From assembly GCA_947475545.1 (NCBI GenBank), contig CANJLL010000007.1, positions 62,001 to 126,000 on the forward strand: 64,000 bases of DNA. The letters run 5' to 3'. The notes beneath the pieces are model-generated. The model searched no databases, was not told the origin of the DNA, and saw nothing but the letters and a program-made list of their open reading frames with translations. Within the stretch, counting starts at the first letter, position 1, and the number at the start of each line of letters is the position of its first letter. This document shows, piece after piece, positions 7,375 through 15,125 of the stretch. A program made the position numbers and the translations under genes. Source of the stretch: Chloroflexota bacterium. GTDB taxonomy: Bacteria > Chloroflexota > Limnocylindria > Limnocylindrales > CSP1-4.

Positions 7375-9144
7375 ATGATCGCGGCCTATCGGACCGTTGC
7401 CGGCAACCGCAACCTGGTGCGCCTGTTCACCGGCGAGTTCGTCTCCGGGATCGGGGACTGGCTCTACCTGGTCGCGCTGCTCGTCGTGGTCTACCGCGAC
7501 AGCTCGGACCCGTTCCTGCTGGGCCTGATTGGCGGCGCGCGCATCATCCCGTACGTCGTGCTGTCGGTCCCCGCCGGCATCGCCGTGGACCGCTACGACC
7601 GGCGGCTGGTCCTCATCGTGACGGACACCATCCGCGGCGTGGCGATGATCGGCCTGGCCGTCAACACGTTCAACCACGGCCCGGTGCTGCTCACCGTGGC
7701 GCTCGCGATCTTCGCGACATGCTTCGCCGTCTTCTTCCGGCCATCGATCGGCGCCTACCTGCCCTCGCTGGCCCGCAACGAGGCGGAGCTTGGCCCGGCC
7801 AACAGCGTCTTTGCGACGCTGGGCGAGATCACGTTCGTCATCGGGCCCGCCGTCGCCGGCCTGATCATCGCGGCCACGGACCTGGGCTGGGCCTTTGTCA
7901 TCAACGCGATCTCCTTCCTGGCGCCGGTGGCCATCCTGTGGGGCCTGCCGTCCAACGACCCGCGCAAGGCGAAGGCCGCGGCGGCTCCCGTGGCGGAGAC
8001 GGCGACGCAACGGCTGGCCCAGGTGGCCGAGCCTGGCGATGCGCCGGCCGCTTCGGTCACGCCGGCCGCTTCGGTCACGCCGGCCGCGACGACCTCTCCC
8101 GAAGCGTCCATGGCACCCAGCGCACCGGCACCCAGCGTGACCGCGCGCGACATCGCCCGCCCGGTCGCCGGCCTGGCCCTGCTCGACACCGTCGCGGGAT
8201 TCCTGTTCGGCGGCATCAGCGTGGCGCTGGTCATCTTCGCCGTGGATCGCCTGCACGCCGGCGAGGATGCCACCGGATTCCTGTGGGCCGCGGTCGGGGT
8301 CGGCGGCGTCCTCGGCGCACTCGGATCGAGCGCGGTCGTCCTGCGGCCCAACCTGGCACCCGTGATGCTGGCCGGGGCCGTCCTCCTGAGCGTGGGCTTC
8401 ATCGCGCTCGGCTTCGTGGAGACGCTGCCGCTCGCGTTCGCCGCGCTCATCGTGGTCGCAGCCGGCGCGCTGCTGGCCCAGGTGGTCAGCGACACGGTCC
8501 TGCAACGGGTGATCCCCGACGCGATCCGTGGGCGCACCCTTGGCACCATGCAGACGGTCTCGACGCTCACCTACGCCCTGGGCTCGTTCGCCGTGCCGGT
8601 CCTGCTCACCACGGTCGGCGCGCCGATCATCCTCGGCGTGGGTGGCGTGGCGATCTTCGTTGGCTCGCTCGCCACGTACGTCCTGGTGGGCCCCTTCTTC
8701 CAGCGAGGCGCGGCCACGGAGGCGGCGGCCACGGTCCTGGCCCGCGTCGCCCGGCTGCCGCTCTTCGCAGGCGTCTCGCCGGGCGCCCTGGAGCTGGCGG
8801 CCCAGCGGCTGGTGGCCGTCCCGGTGGCGGCCGGGGACGTGGTCGTTCGGGAGGGCGACCCGGCAGATCGCTTCTACATCATCGAGCGGGGCACGTTCGT
8901 GGTGGACCAGCTGGACCACGGGACGGGGGCGCCACGACGGCTCCGCACCATGGGCGCGGACGACGTCTTCGGCGAGCTTGGCCTGATGCGCAATGCACCG
9001 CGAAGCGCCACGGTCACGGCCTCGTCCGAAGGCCGGCTCCTCGCCCTGCAGGGCGCGGACTTCCTGGAGTTGCTCAACGCCGGACCGGAGATCTCGGTCC
9101 GGATGCTGGACCGCTACCGCGCGGCCGGGACGCCCAGGAACTAG
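7375..9144 (+). CDS. MFS transporter fused to a C-terminal cyclic nucleotide-binding domain
   Basis: Residues 1-440 form an MFS carrier of the EntS/macrolide-efflux type, with about 12 hydrophobic helices and the loop AGIAVDRYDRRLVLI matching MFS motif A. An Ala/Pro/Ser/Thr linker around 220-255, with a twice-repeated PAASVT unit, separates the two six-helix halves. Residues about 455-580 form a CAP_ED-like cyclic nucleotide-binding domain (VVVREGDPADRFYIIERG, then DDVFGELGLMRNAPRSATV, containing the FGELxL..xPRxA phosphate-binding cassette). This suggests transport gated by cAMP or a similar ligand; substrate and direction are unknown. The ATG has a good GAGGGAGG ribosome-binding site 8 nt upstream. 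The gene stands alone on the plus strand. Confidence 0.88.
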   Translation: MIAAYRTVAGNRNLVRLFTGEFVSGIGDWLYLVALLVVVYRDSSDPFLLGLIGGARIIPYVVLSVPAGIAVDRYDRRLVLIVTDTIRGVAMIGLAVNTFNHGPVLLTVALAIFATCFAVFFRPSIGAYLPSLARNEAELGPANSVFATLGEITFVIGPAVAGLIIAATDLGWAFVINAISFLAPVAILWGLPSNDPRKAKAAAAPVAETATQRLAQVAEPGDAPAASVTPAASVTPAATTSPEASMAPSAPAPSVTARDIARPVAGLALLDTVAGFLFGGISVALVIFAVDRLHAGEDATGFLWAAVGVGGVLGALGSSAVVLRPNLAPVMLAGAVLLSVGFIALGFVETLPLAFAALIVVAAGALLAQVVSDTVLQRVIPDAIRGRTLGTMQTVSTLTYALGSFAVPVLLTTVGAPIILGVGGVAIFVGSLATYVLVGPFFQRGAATEAAATVLARVARLPLFAGVSPGALELAAQRLVAVPVAAGDVVVREGDPADRFYIIERGTFVVDQLDHGTGAPRRLRTMGADDVFGELGLMRNAPRSATVTASSEGRLLALQGADFLELLNAGPEISVRMLDRYRAAGTPRN

Positions 9145-9210
9145 CGGGGGCGCGGGCCCACGGCGGCGACGGCGAGGGGGAGCCGGGGCCGCGGCGGCGA
9201 CGGGGGCAGG

Positions 9211-9231
9211 GGCGGCGGCGGCGGCGGCGGC
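9211..9231. repeat. (GGC)7 microsatellite in the 9145-9367 intergenic region
   Basis: Seven uninterrupted GGC triplets lie within a 223-bp G-rich gap between the MFS fusion gene and the serpin gene. Apart from this low-complexity tract, I see no gene or clear promoter in the gap. Confidence 0.8.
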
Positions 9232-9367
9232 AGAGTGCTGCGCGAAGGCGTCCTTCGGCCCTTGCCCGGGCTCCGTGGGGCGCCGATCCTGTCCCCAGCC
9301 CGCCTCCCCCCGAACCCCCGCCGGGCGGGACACGAAACCGGCGGCCCAATCTGGACGTCACCCGACC

Positions 9368-10660
9368 ATGAAGACGCCGAACGCCCCGCTTGCCCTCCTC
9401 CTCGCCCTCGCCGTTCTCGCGCCGATGGGCTGCACGGCCGCCACTCCCAGTCCGGCCGCGGGCATCACCCTCGCCAAGGCCGCCGTCCCACGGACCGCCG
9501 CTGATCCGGCCGGCGCGAAGGACGCCGGCACCGCGATCACCGCCTTCGGCCTCGACTTCTACCACCGCTTCGCGACCGGTACCGGGAACATCGTCGTGTC
9601 ACCGGCCAGCATCGCCCTTGCCCTTGGGATGGCCCGGGCAGGCGCCCGCGGCACGACCGCCACCGAGATGGACGCCGTCCTGCGCAACCTCGCGACCGAC
9701 GAGCACGCCGCATGGCTGAACGCCCTGGACGCCGCCCTTGGCGCCAGGACGGGCACGTTCAAGGACGACAGCGGCAAGGACCAGCCGGTCATGCTGCGCA
9801 TCGCCAACAGCCTCTTCTCGCAGCAGGGGATGAAGCTGCTGGACTCGTATCTCCAGGCGATGGCCTCGCGCTACGGCGCCGGGGTCCGGCTGGTGGACTA
9901 CAGGGCCGATGCCGAAGGCGCCCGCAAGGCGATCAATGCGTGGGTCTCGGACCAGACCGAGCAGCGGATCCCGGAGCTGCTGGTGCCGGGCACCATCACC
10001 CCGGATGACCGCCTCGCGCTGGTCAACGCGATCTACCTGAAGGCCGCCTGGCTGACCCCGTTCACGGAGGCCGAGACGAAGGCCGCCCCGTTCACCCGGC
10101 TCGACGGTTCGACGGTGACGACGCCCTTCATGGCCTCCATCGGCGGCCTGCCGTACGCGGAGGGGAGCGGCTGGCGAGCGGTCCAGCTGCCCTACGTGGG
10201 CGGCTCGCTGGCGCTCACGGTGATCCTGCCGGATGCGTTCACCTCCTTCGAGCAACGCCTGACGGCGGCGGGCTTCGACGCGATCATCGCCGCCCTGAAG
10301 CAGCGCAGCGTCACGCTCGCCTTCCCGCGCTACAGCATCGAGAGCAAGGCGGAGTTGGGGCAGATCCTGTCGGCGATGGGCATGCCGACGGCCTTCCGGG
10401 CCGGCGTCGCGGACTTCAGCGGCATGACCACCGAGGAGCAGCTGTTCATCGCGGCGATGATCCACCAGGCAAACATGGACGTGGACGAGAAGGGCACGAC
10501 GGCGGCGGCAGCCACGGCGGTGCTGATGCGGGCCACGGCACTCCCCACCGAGCCCGTCACGGTCCGGCTGGACCGACCCTTCCTGTTTGCGCTCCGGGAC
10601 GTGCCGACCGGCACGATCCTGTTCCTGGGCCGCGTGACGGATCCTGCCTCGAAGGGGTAG
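9368..10660 (+). CDS. Secreted serpin (serine protease inhibitor family)
   Basis: This 430-residue protein has an N-terminal signal peptide (ALLLALAVLAPMGC, with Cys21 as a possible but imperfect lipobox cysteine) followed by a full serpin fold. Visible marks are NIVVSPASIALALGMARAGA (helix B), VNAIYLKAAWLTPF, and the C-terminal signature RPFLFALRDVPTG. The hinge EKGTTAAAATAV (374-385) keeps the small residues needed for loop insertion, so it should be inhibitory. By the usual spacing the scissile bond falls near Thr390-Ala391, with Arg388 at P3, so the target protease is unclear. Serpins are patchily distributed in bacteria and usually act outside the cell. ATG 9368 was chosen because the signal peptide starts there. 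Confidence 0.92.
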   Translation: MKTPNAPLALLLALAVLAPMGCTAATPSPAAGITLAKAAVPRTAADPAGAKDAGTAITAFGLDFYHRFATGTGNIVVSPASIALALGMARAGARGTTATEMDAVLRNLATDEHAAWLNALDAALGARTGTFKDDSGKDQPVMLRIANSLFSQQGMKLLDSYLQAMASRYGAGVRLVDYRADAEGARKAINAWVSDQTEQRIPELLVPGTITPDDRLALVNAIYLKAAWLTPFTEAETKAAPFTRLDGSTVTTPFMASIGGLPYAEGSGWRAVQLPYVGGSLALTVILPDAFTSFEQRLTAAGFDAIIAALKQRSVTLAFPRYSIESKAELGQILSAMGMPTAFRAGVADFSGMTTEEQLFIAAMIHQANMDVDEKGTTAAAATAVLMRATALPTEPVTVRLDRPFLFALRDVPTGTILFLGRVTDPASKG

Positions 10661-10726
10661 CGCGAGTAGGGGCCGCGGGGCCGGGCCCCCGGGGCGCGCC
10701 GCCGAAGGGGCCGGGCTGACCCCTCG

Positions 10727-10951
10727 TCAGCGGTCGAGCATCACGTCGAAGTTGCGAGACCGGTTGCACTCCCCGCAGATGGGGCCGCCGGCGTCGCCCG
10801 TGGGCTCGTCCTCTGGATCCGACCCCAGCTGGCGCCCGCAGGTCAGGCACGCTGGGAGCTGCTGGGCAGTCGACGCGACGCGGTGCACCATGGCCGGGCG
10901 CCCGGGCGCCGACTTGCCGGCCGGGAATTGTTGCTGCCAGGGCCATCTCAT
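10727..10951 (-). CDS. Small putative zinc-binding protein (two CxxC)
   Basis: A 74-codon frame with two CxxC knuckles, CLTCG and CGECN, separated by about 20 residues, the spacing of a small zinc ribbon. The N-terminus is basic and Gln-rich. It lies between the serpin gene (convergent) and the DUF2200 gene. No function can be assigned. A shorter form starting at a Met near residue 21 is equally possible, and coding status is moderate because of the size. Confidence 0.45.
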   Translation of the reverse strand: MRWPWQQQFPAGKSAPGRPAMVHRVASTAQQLPACLTCGRQLGSDPEDEPTGDAGGPICGECNRSRNFDVMLDR

Positions 10952-11005
10952 GGCGCGATGGAAGCAGGCGAGCGCGACACCTTGGGTGTCACAGCCAGCG
11001 CCGTC

Positions 11006-11065
11006 GCGCCGTCCCGCGGTGCGCCGTCCCGCGGTGCGCCGTCCCGCGGTGCGCCGTCCCGCGGT
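11006..11065. repeat. Four perfect 15-bp tandem repeats
   Basis: GCGCCGTCCCGCGGT is repeated four times without change at 11006-11020, 11021-11035, 11036-11050 and 11051-11065, followed by a fifth GCGCC. The array ends 6 bp from the stop of the minus-strand DUF2200 gene, in its 3' flank. Each unit contains the self-complementary CCGCGG. Confidence 0.92.
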
Positions 11066-11071
11066 GCGCCA

Positions 11072-11440
11072 TCAGGCGCGCAGCACCTTCGCCAGCGGCC
11101 GGCCCTTCGCGAGCTCGTCGACCAGCTTGTCCAGGTAGCGGACCCGCTGCACGATGGGGTCCTCGATCGTCTCCACGCGGACCCCGCAGATCATGCCCGT
11201 GATGAGCGATGCGTGGTCGTTCAGGCGCGCCGCCGCGAAGAACTCCTCGAACGTGGAGCCGTCGGCGATGTGCCGGCCCACCTCGACATCGTCGAAGCCC
11301 GACAGCCAGCGGATCACGGCGTCCAGCTCGTCTCGGGTGCGGCCCTTCTTCTCGACCTTCGCCAGGTAGAGCGGGTAGACCGTGGCCAGGGTCATGGTGC
11401 GGAATCGGCCGGCCGAACGGGCCATGGCCTCGGGGGTCAC
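11072..11440 (-). CDS. DUF2200 family protein
   Basis: This 122-residue protein shows the DUF2200 pattern: a start near FRTMTLATVYPLYLAKVEKKG, then ELDAVIRWLSGF, EEFFAAA, ICGVRVETIEDPIVQRVRYLDKLVDELAKGR. The family is widespread and uncharacterised. A GTG at 11440 overlaps the upstream VOC gene's stop as GTGA, favouring translational coupling; ATG 11425 is the alternative start. A 15-bp tandem repeat array abuts its 3' end. Confidence 0.82.
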   Translation of the reverse strand: MTPEAMARSAGRFRTMTLATVYPLYLAKVEKKGRTRDELDAVIRWLSGFDDVEVGRHIADGSTFEEFFAAARLNDHASLITGMICGVRVETIEDPIVQRVRYLDKLVDELAKGRPLAKVLRA

Positions 11441-11802
11441 CCGAGCGTCACCGCGAACCAGCGGCCCTCGGGGTCGGCGAACGCGAAGTTGGCCATGCCC
11501 TGGTGCTCGCCCACCTCGGTCGCCTGGACGCCTCGGCCGACGAGGGCGGCGCGCGTGGCCGCAAGGTCGTCGACGTGGAAGGCGATCGACGGCGTCGCGA
11601 GGTCGAGGCCGTCCGGGTTGTCCTTCATCAACGCCAGCGGCACCAGCTCGAACGCGAACGCCTGGTCGGCGAACCCGACCTGCGCAATGGTGAAGCCGGC
11701 CGCCTCGGTGCGCCGCTTCTCGACCATGCCGACCTGCTCGACCCAGAACCTTCGGCAAGCCTCCGCGTCGTTCACGTAGAGCACGACATACCCGACCTTC
11801 AT
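11437..11802 (-). CDS. VOC-superfamily (glyoxalase/bleomycin resistance-like) protein
   Basis: This 121-residue protein has two beta-alpha-beta-beta-beta halves of the vicinal oxygen chelate fold: VGYVVLYVNDAEACRRFW at the N-terminus and PSIAFHVDDLAATRAALVGRG in the second half, ending with FADPEGRWFAVTLG. The pattern fits the glyoxalase/dioxygenase/fosfomycin-resistance family; no substrate can be inferred. ATG 11802 has a clear GGAGGAG site 6 nt upstream. It is the first gene of a two-gene unit with DUF2200. Confidence 0.85.
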   Translation of the reverse strand: MKVGYVVLYVNDAEACRRFWVEQVGMVEKRRTEAAGFTIAQVGFADQAFAFELVPLALMKDNPDGLDLATPSIAFHVDDLAATRAALVGRGVQATEVGEHQGMANFAFADPEGRWFAVTLG

Positions 11803-11829
11803 CCGCGACTCCTCCGCCCTGTTCGGCCC

Positions 11830-12393
11830 TCAGGCCCCCGCCCGCTCCGGGCCGGTGATGCTCCGGGCCCGCTCGACCCCGTCGACCACCAGGATCGTGG
11901 TCATCCGCACCGCCTGGCGCAGGGTCACGTGGATGTAGCAGAGGTGCTCGGCCGCGGCGACCAGCCCGGTCACCTGCTCGTCGGTGAGCGTGCCCTCGGC
12001 GCGGAACTCGATGGTGATCTGCTCGAAGCCGCCACCCGCCACGCGGCTGAACTCGACCTTGACGGCGGCGCCCAGGAACCGGACGGGCAGGTCGTCCGCG
12101 ACCGCGCTCCGGATGAACTGATTCATGAGGCAGCTGGCCGCGCCGGTGATGACCAGGCTCAAGGGGCTGGAACCCTCGCCCAGGCCGCCGCGATCGACGG
12201 GCTCCCCCACCCGCATGACGCCCGTCTCGTGCGGGTTGCGGGCCTCGTACTCCAGGCCCTCCAGGACGGTGATCTCCACGCGGTCCACGCCGCGGAAGCC
12301 GGCACGGTCGGTGGTGGTGCGGCGCTTCGCAACGCCGGCCTTGATGCCCTCGATCTGCTCCGCGGTGAAGCCGCGCGCGTCCTTGTCACTCAT
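11830..12393 (-). CDS. OsmC-family peroxiredoxin-like protein
   Basis: This 187-residue protein has the OsmC architecture, with two conserved cysteines: ASCLMNQFIR in the central helix and EHLCYIHVTLRQAV in the C-terminal half. In OsmC/Ohr proteins these form the thiol pair that reduces hydroperoxides. It carries an extended N-terminus (about 60 residues) compared with classical OsmC (about 140 residues). ATG 12393 has TACAAT 7 nt upstream and no Shine-Dalgarno sequence, so it is probably leaderless. The organic hydroperoxide role is inferred from family only. Confidence 0.85.
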   Translation of the reverse strand: MSDKDARGFTAEQIEGIKAGVAKRRTTTDRAGFRGVDRVEITVLEGLEYEARNPHETGVMRVGEPVDRGGLGEGSSPLSLVITGAASCLMNQFIRSAVADDLPVRFLGAAVKVEFSRVAGGGFEQITIEFRAEGTLTDEQVTGLVAAAEHLCYIHVTLRQAVRMTTILVVDGVERARSITGPERAGA

Positions 12394-12400
12394 GGCGCCG

Positions 12401-12406
12401 ATTGTA
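12401..12406 (-). promoter_or_regulatory. -10 hexamer (TACAAT) of the OsmC-family gene
   Basis: A near-consensus TACAAT lies 7 nt upstream of the ATG at 12393 on the minus strand, so the transcript would begin at the start codon. Confidence 0.5.
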
Positions 12407-12457
12407 GGCGGGGAAGGTTCGCGAAGGCGCAGCGTGGCCGCCCGACGCGATCCTTGG

Positions 12458-12463
12458 TAGGCT
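12458..12463 (+). promoter_or_regulatory. -10 hexamer (TAGGCT) of the 104-aa membrane protein gene
   Basis: TAGGCT is followed by CCGGAG and then the ATG at 12470. It forms a divergent pair with the OsmC-family promoter about 50 bp away. CCGGAG abuts the ATG too closely to be a normal ribosome-binding site. Confidence 0.4.
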
Positions 12464-12469
12464 CCGGAG

Positions 12470-12784
12470 ATGCCAGCGCAGGCCTACGCCCTCGTCTTCA
12501 CCTTCATGGCGTGCTCCATCGGGCTGGGGTTCGTCGCAACGCGCCTGCTCGCCCGGGCTGGCGGGCCGACGCGTCGCCTTGCCTACGTGCTCCCGGGCCT
12601 GGCCGGCTTCGGCGCCTTCTACCTGATCGGCCACAAGCTGGGGATCAGCGTGGGCCCGGAGATCATGCTGTACGGATTCCAGGTCGCGCTGCTGGGCGAC
12701 CTCGCGATCGGGTTGGCGGCCGCGCTGGTGGCGGCGGCGCTCCAGGCGGCGATTGCCCGAAGCCGGACGCCGCGCGCAGCCTGA
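12470..12784 (+). CDS. Small membrane protein, unknown function
   Basis: A 104-residue protein with three hydrophobic segments (about 4-25, 39-55 and 66-93) and a short basic tail ending RSRTPRAA. No family is recognised. It is divergent from the OsmC-family gene and convergent with the DUF4260 gene, only 15 bp from that gene's stop. Start chosen at the ATG 6 nt after a TAGGCT hexamer. Confidence 0.6.
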   Translation: MPAQAYALVFTFMACSIGLGFVATRLLARAGGPTRRLAYVLPGLAGFGAFYLIGHKLGISVGPEIMLYGFQVALLGDLAIGLAAALVAAALQAAIARSRTPRAA

Positions 12785-12799
12785 CGCCCTCGCGCTCCC

Positions 12800-13243
12800 C
12801 TACCGCCGCCGGCCGATGGCGCCGAGGTGCGTGTCGCCGAACCCAGTCGGGTACTTGAGCCCGTAGCCCATCACCCGATCCATCCCGGTGTGTGCAACAA
12901 GGATCGCGCCCGCGAGTGCGAGCGGTGGGGCCGGCGCCCACAGGCCAATCAACAGCACCAGCCCGCCGATGAACCAGTTGTGCGCCAGGTTGTAGGCGAT
13001 CGCACCCAGGTGCGGTCCGCCGAGGTAGCCGGCCATCGCGATGTCGGGCAGGAAGAGCGCGGGCAGGAGCCAGATCCAGTCGCCGCCCAGGGCGCACCAG
13101 ACCAGGACGCCCAGCGTGAAGCCGGCGAACCCTTCGGCCCGCAGCCACCAGCGCACCCAGGGGGTGATCGAATCGAGCTGGCGCGTGAGCGCTTCGACCG
13201 ACGCCGGTCCGGCGGCGGGCCCCGAGGGGTTCGGCGCCTCCAT
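12800..13243 (-). CDS. DUF4260 family integral membrane protein
   Basis: This 147-residue protein has four hydrophobic helices and DUF4260 hallmarks: LRAEGFAGFTLGVLVW, LPALFLPDIAMAGYL, IAYNLAHNW and AHTGMDRVMGYGLKYPTGFGDTHLG. The His/Asp-rich C-terminus is conserved in the family, but function is unknown. Its ATG overlaps the tryptophanase stop as TGATG, so the two are translationally coupled. Confidence 0.85.
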   Translation of the reverse strand: MEAPNPSGPAAGPASVEALTRQLDSITPWVRWWLRAEGFAGFTLGVLVWCALGGDWIWLLPALFLPDIAMAGYLGGPHLGAIAYNLAHNWFIGGLVLLIGLWAPAPPLALAGAILVAHTGMDRVMGYGLKYPTGFGDTHLGAIGRRR

Positions 13244-14616
13244 CACAGCGACTCGAACCTCGCGGTGAAGTGGCGGAGCGCCGGCGGGGCCTGCGAGATC
13301 CGGTAGCCGCGCAAGTCGGCGGCGCGGGCCGCCACGTACGTCACTACCTCGATCACGTAGTCCATGTGGCTCTGCGTGTACGTCCGGCGCGGGATCGCGA
13401 GGCGGACCAGGTCCATGGGGCCGGGCGCCTCCGTCCCGTCGGGCCGGAGCCCAAACATCACCGTCCCGATCTCGCAGCCGCGGATCCCGCCCTCGCGGTA
13501 GAGCGCCACCGCCAGCGCCTGCCCCGGATACTGGAGCGGCGGAATGTGCGGCAGCAGGGCCCTGGCATCCAGGTAGACCGCGTGGCCGCCGAACGGCCGG
13601 ACCAGCGGCACCCCAGCCGCATGGAGCGCCTCGCCCAGGTAGGCGGTGGACCGGATCCGGTAGCGCAGGTAGTCCTCGGCCACCACCTCGCGCAGGCCCT
13701 GGGCGATCGCCTCCAGGTCGCGCCCGGCCAGCCCGCCGTACGTCGGAAAGCCCTCCGTCAGGATCAGCAGGTTCCGGCACGCCTCGGCCAGCGCGTCGTC
13801 GTTCATCGCCAGCCAGCCGCCGATGTTGGCCAGCCCGTCCTTCTTGGCCGACATCGTCATCCCGTCGGCCAGCGAGGCGATCTCGCGCACGATATCGGGG
13901 ATGCTCCGGTCCGCCTGCCCCGGCTCGCGCAGCTTGATGAACCAGGCGTTCTCGGCGAAGCGGCAGCCGTCGAGGAAAAGCGGCACGCCATGGCGGTCGC
14001 AGACCGCGCGGACCTCGTGCAGGTTGGCCAGCGAGACCGGCTGGCCGCCGCCCGAGTTGTTCGTGATGGTGGCGAAGACGACCGGCACCGAACCCGCGTG
14101 GGCGGCCAGCAACGAGTCCAGCGCGCCGATGTCCATGTTGCCCTTGAACGGGTGGAGCGCCGATGGATCGCGCCCCTCCGGGATCACCAGGTCCACCGCC
14201 TGCGCACCGGTGGCTTCGACGTTGGCCCGGGTGGTGTCGAAGTGGGTGTTGTTGGGGATCACCTTGCCCGGCCCGCCGATCACCGAGAAGAGGATCTTCT
14301 CGGCCGCGCGCCCCTGGTGGGTGGGGATCACGTGCCGGAACGGGAACAGGTCCTGGACGGCCTGCAGGAAGACGAACCAGGAGGGCGAGCCCGCGTAGCT
14401 CTCGTCGCCGTGCTGGAGGGCGGCCCACTGGTCGCGCGACATGGCGCCCGTCCCGCTGTCCGTCAGCAGGTCGATCAGCACGTCGGCCGCGTGGAGGTTG
14501 AAGAGGTTGTTGCCGGCGGTGCGGAGCGCGGCGTCACGCTCGTCCAAGGTGGTCATCCGGACAGGCTCCACGGAGTGGATCCGGAACGGCTCGACGATGG
14601 TCTTCCAGTGGTCCAT
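13243..14616 (-). CDS. tnaA: Tryptophanase (beta-eliminating lyase, PLP-dependent)
   Basis: This 457-residue fold-type I PLP enzyme would cleave L-tryptophan to indole, pyruvate and ammonia. The cofactor lysine lies in GMTMSAKKDGLANIGG, and the PLP-binding region includes THQGRAAEKILFS and FLDGCRFAENAWF. Tyrosine phenol-lyase is the close alternative. CEIGTVMFG and RRTYTQSHMD near the C-terminus match the tryptophanase wording (EIGT, YTQTHMD) better. Length is close to E. coli TnaA (471). ATG 14616 has TACCAT 7 nt upstream and no leader; no TnaC-like leader peptide is seen. Coupled to DUF4260. Confidence 0.86.
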   Translation of the reverse strand: MDHWKTIVEPFRIHSVEPVRMTTLDERDAALRTAGNNLFNLHAADVLIDLLTDSGTGAMSRDQWAALQHGDESYAGSPSWFVFLQAVQDLFPFRHVIPTHQGRAAEKILFSVIGGPGKVIPNNTHFDTTRANVEATGAQAVDLVIPEGRDPSALHPFKGNMDIGALDSLLAAHAGSVPVVFATITNNSGGGQPVSLANLHEVRAVCDRHGVPLFLDGCRFAENAWFIKLREPGQADRSIPDIVREIASLADGMTMSAKKDGLANIGGWLAMNDDALAEACRNLLILTEGFPTYGGLAGRDLEAIAQGLREVVAEDYLRYRIRSTAYLGEALHAAGVPLVRPFGGHAVYLDARALLPHIPPLQYPGQALAVALYREGGIRGCEIGTVMFGLRPDGTEAPGPMDLVRLAIPRRTYTQSHMDYVIEVVTYVAARAADLRGYRISQAPPALRHFTARFESL

Positions 14617-14623
14617 GTGAGCG

Positions 14624-14629
14624 ATGGTA
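14624..14629 (-). promoter_or_regulatory. -10 hexamer (TACCAT) of tnaA
   Basis: TACCAT lies 7 nt before the tnaA ATG at 14616 on the minus strand, which leaves no room for a leader or tnaC-type attenuator between them. Confidence 0.45.
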
Positions 14630-14696
14630 CGGCCGGTGTCGAGGGCCGACGGGCCCGCAACGTCGCTGTCGGCCGACCCCAGGGCCGGCCGGTCGG

Positions 14697-14936
14697 TCAG
14701 ATCGCGGTCAGCGGCCCCACGCCGGGTGACTCCTCGATGACCGGCGCCGGGTCCACCCAGCCAATCCTTCGGTGGGTGGCGTCGCAGTACGGCTTGTTGG
14801 CGCTCGCGCCGCAGCGACACAGGGCAACGGACTGCCCCTCGGCGATCTGGACCTCGGTGCCATCCGCCAGCACCAGCGTGGCGGGGCCGGTCAGCTTGAG
14901 CGAGCCGTTGGGTCGAACCTTGATCTCGGTGGTCAT
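14697..14936 (-). CDS. CDGSH-type iron-sulfur domain protein
   Basis: This 79-residue protein carries CRCGASANKPYCDATH (about residues 41-56), matching the CDGSH 2Fe-2S-binding consensus CxCxxSxxxPxCDxxH with three Cys and one His ligands. The N-terminal half is a small beta region (LKLTGPATLVLADGTEV). Such stand-alone bacterial proteins bind a redox-active 2Fe-2S cluster; partners are unknown. It lies 80 bp upstream of tnaA on the same strand and just downstream of tRNA-Pro. GGAG lies 8-10 nt before the ATG. Confidence 0.88.
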   Translation of the reverse strand: MTTEIKVRPNGSLKLTGPATLVLADGTEVQIAEGQSVALCRCGASANKPYCDATHRRIGWVDPAPVIEESPGVGPLTAI

Positions 14937-15006
14937 GCGGGGGACTCCGGGTGCCTGGCGCGGCGGCGGGCGGCGCGCGTGGGGCGCGCATCTACGCACG
15001 AGATGA

Positions 15007-15082
15007 TGGTCGGGGCGGCGGGATTCGAACCCACGGTCTCGTGCTCCCAAAGCACGTGCGTTAGCCACTACGCTACGCCCCG
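15007..15082 (-). tRNA. tRNA-Pro (anticodon TGG), CCA encoded
   Basis: The minus strand folds into a full cloverleaf: acceptor CGGGGCG pairs with CGCCCCG, anticodon stem CGTGC/GCACG encloses the loop TTTGGGA (anticodon TGG), and T-stem GTGGG/CCCGC encloses TTCGAAT. Discriminator A and CCA follow at 15010-15007. It would read CCA codons and others by wobble. Confidence 0.95.
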
Positions 15083-15090
15083 TCGCGAGC

Positions 15091-15096
15091 ATTCTA
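15091..15096 (-). promoter_or_regulatory. -10 box (TAGAAT) of tRNA-Pro
   Basis: TAGAAT lies 8 nt upstream of the mature tRNA 5' end on the minus strand, at the position expected of a -10 element. No clear -35 was found. It is a useful internal standard for the promoter hexamer of this genome. Confidence 0.55.
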
Positions 15097-15125
15097 CGGC
15101 CCCGCCACCCAACGACCCCGGGACG

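Noticed and set aside
9340..9367. GGACGTCACC before the serpin gene, also found inverted near 54360, as a shared operator
   Set aside because: Only two sites, different spacing from their genes; a 10-bp match is weak evidence.
11006..11065. Four repeats as CRISPR or iteron origin
   Set aside because: No spacers, no cas or rep gene nearby.
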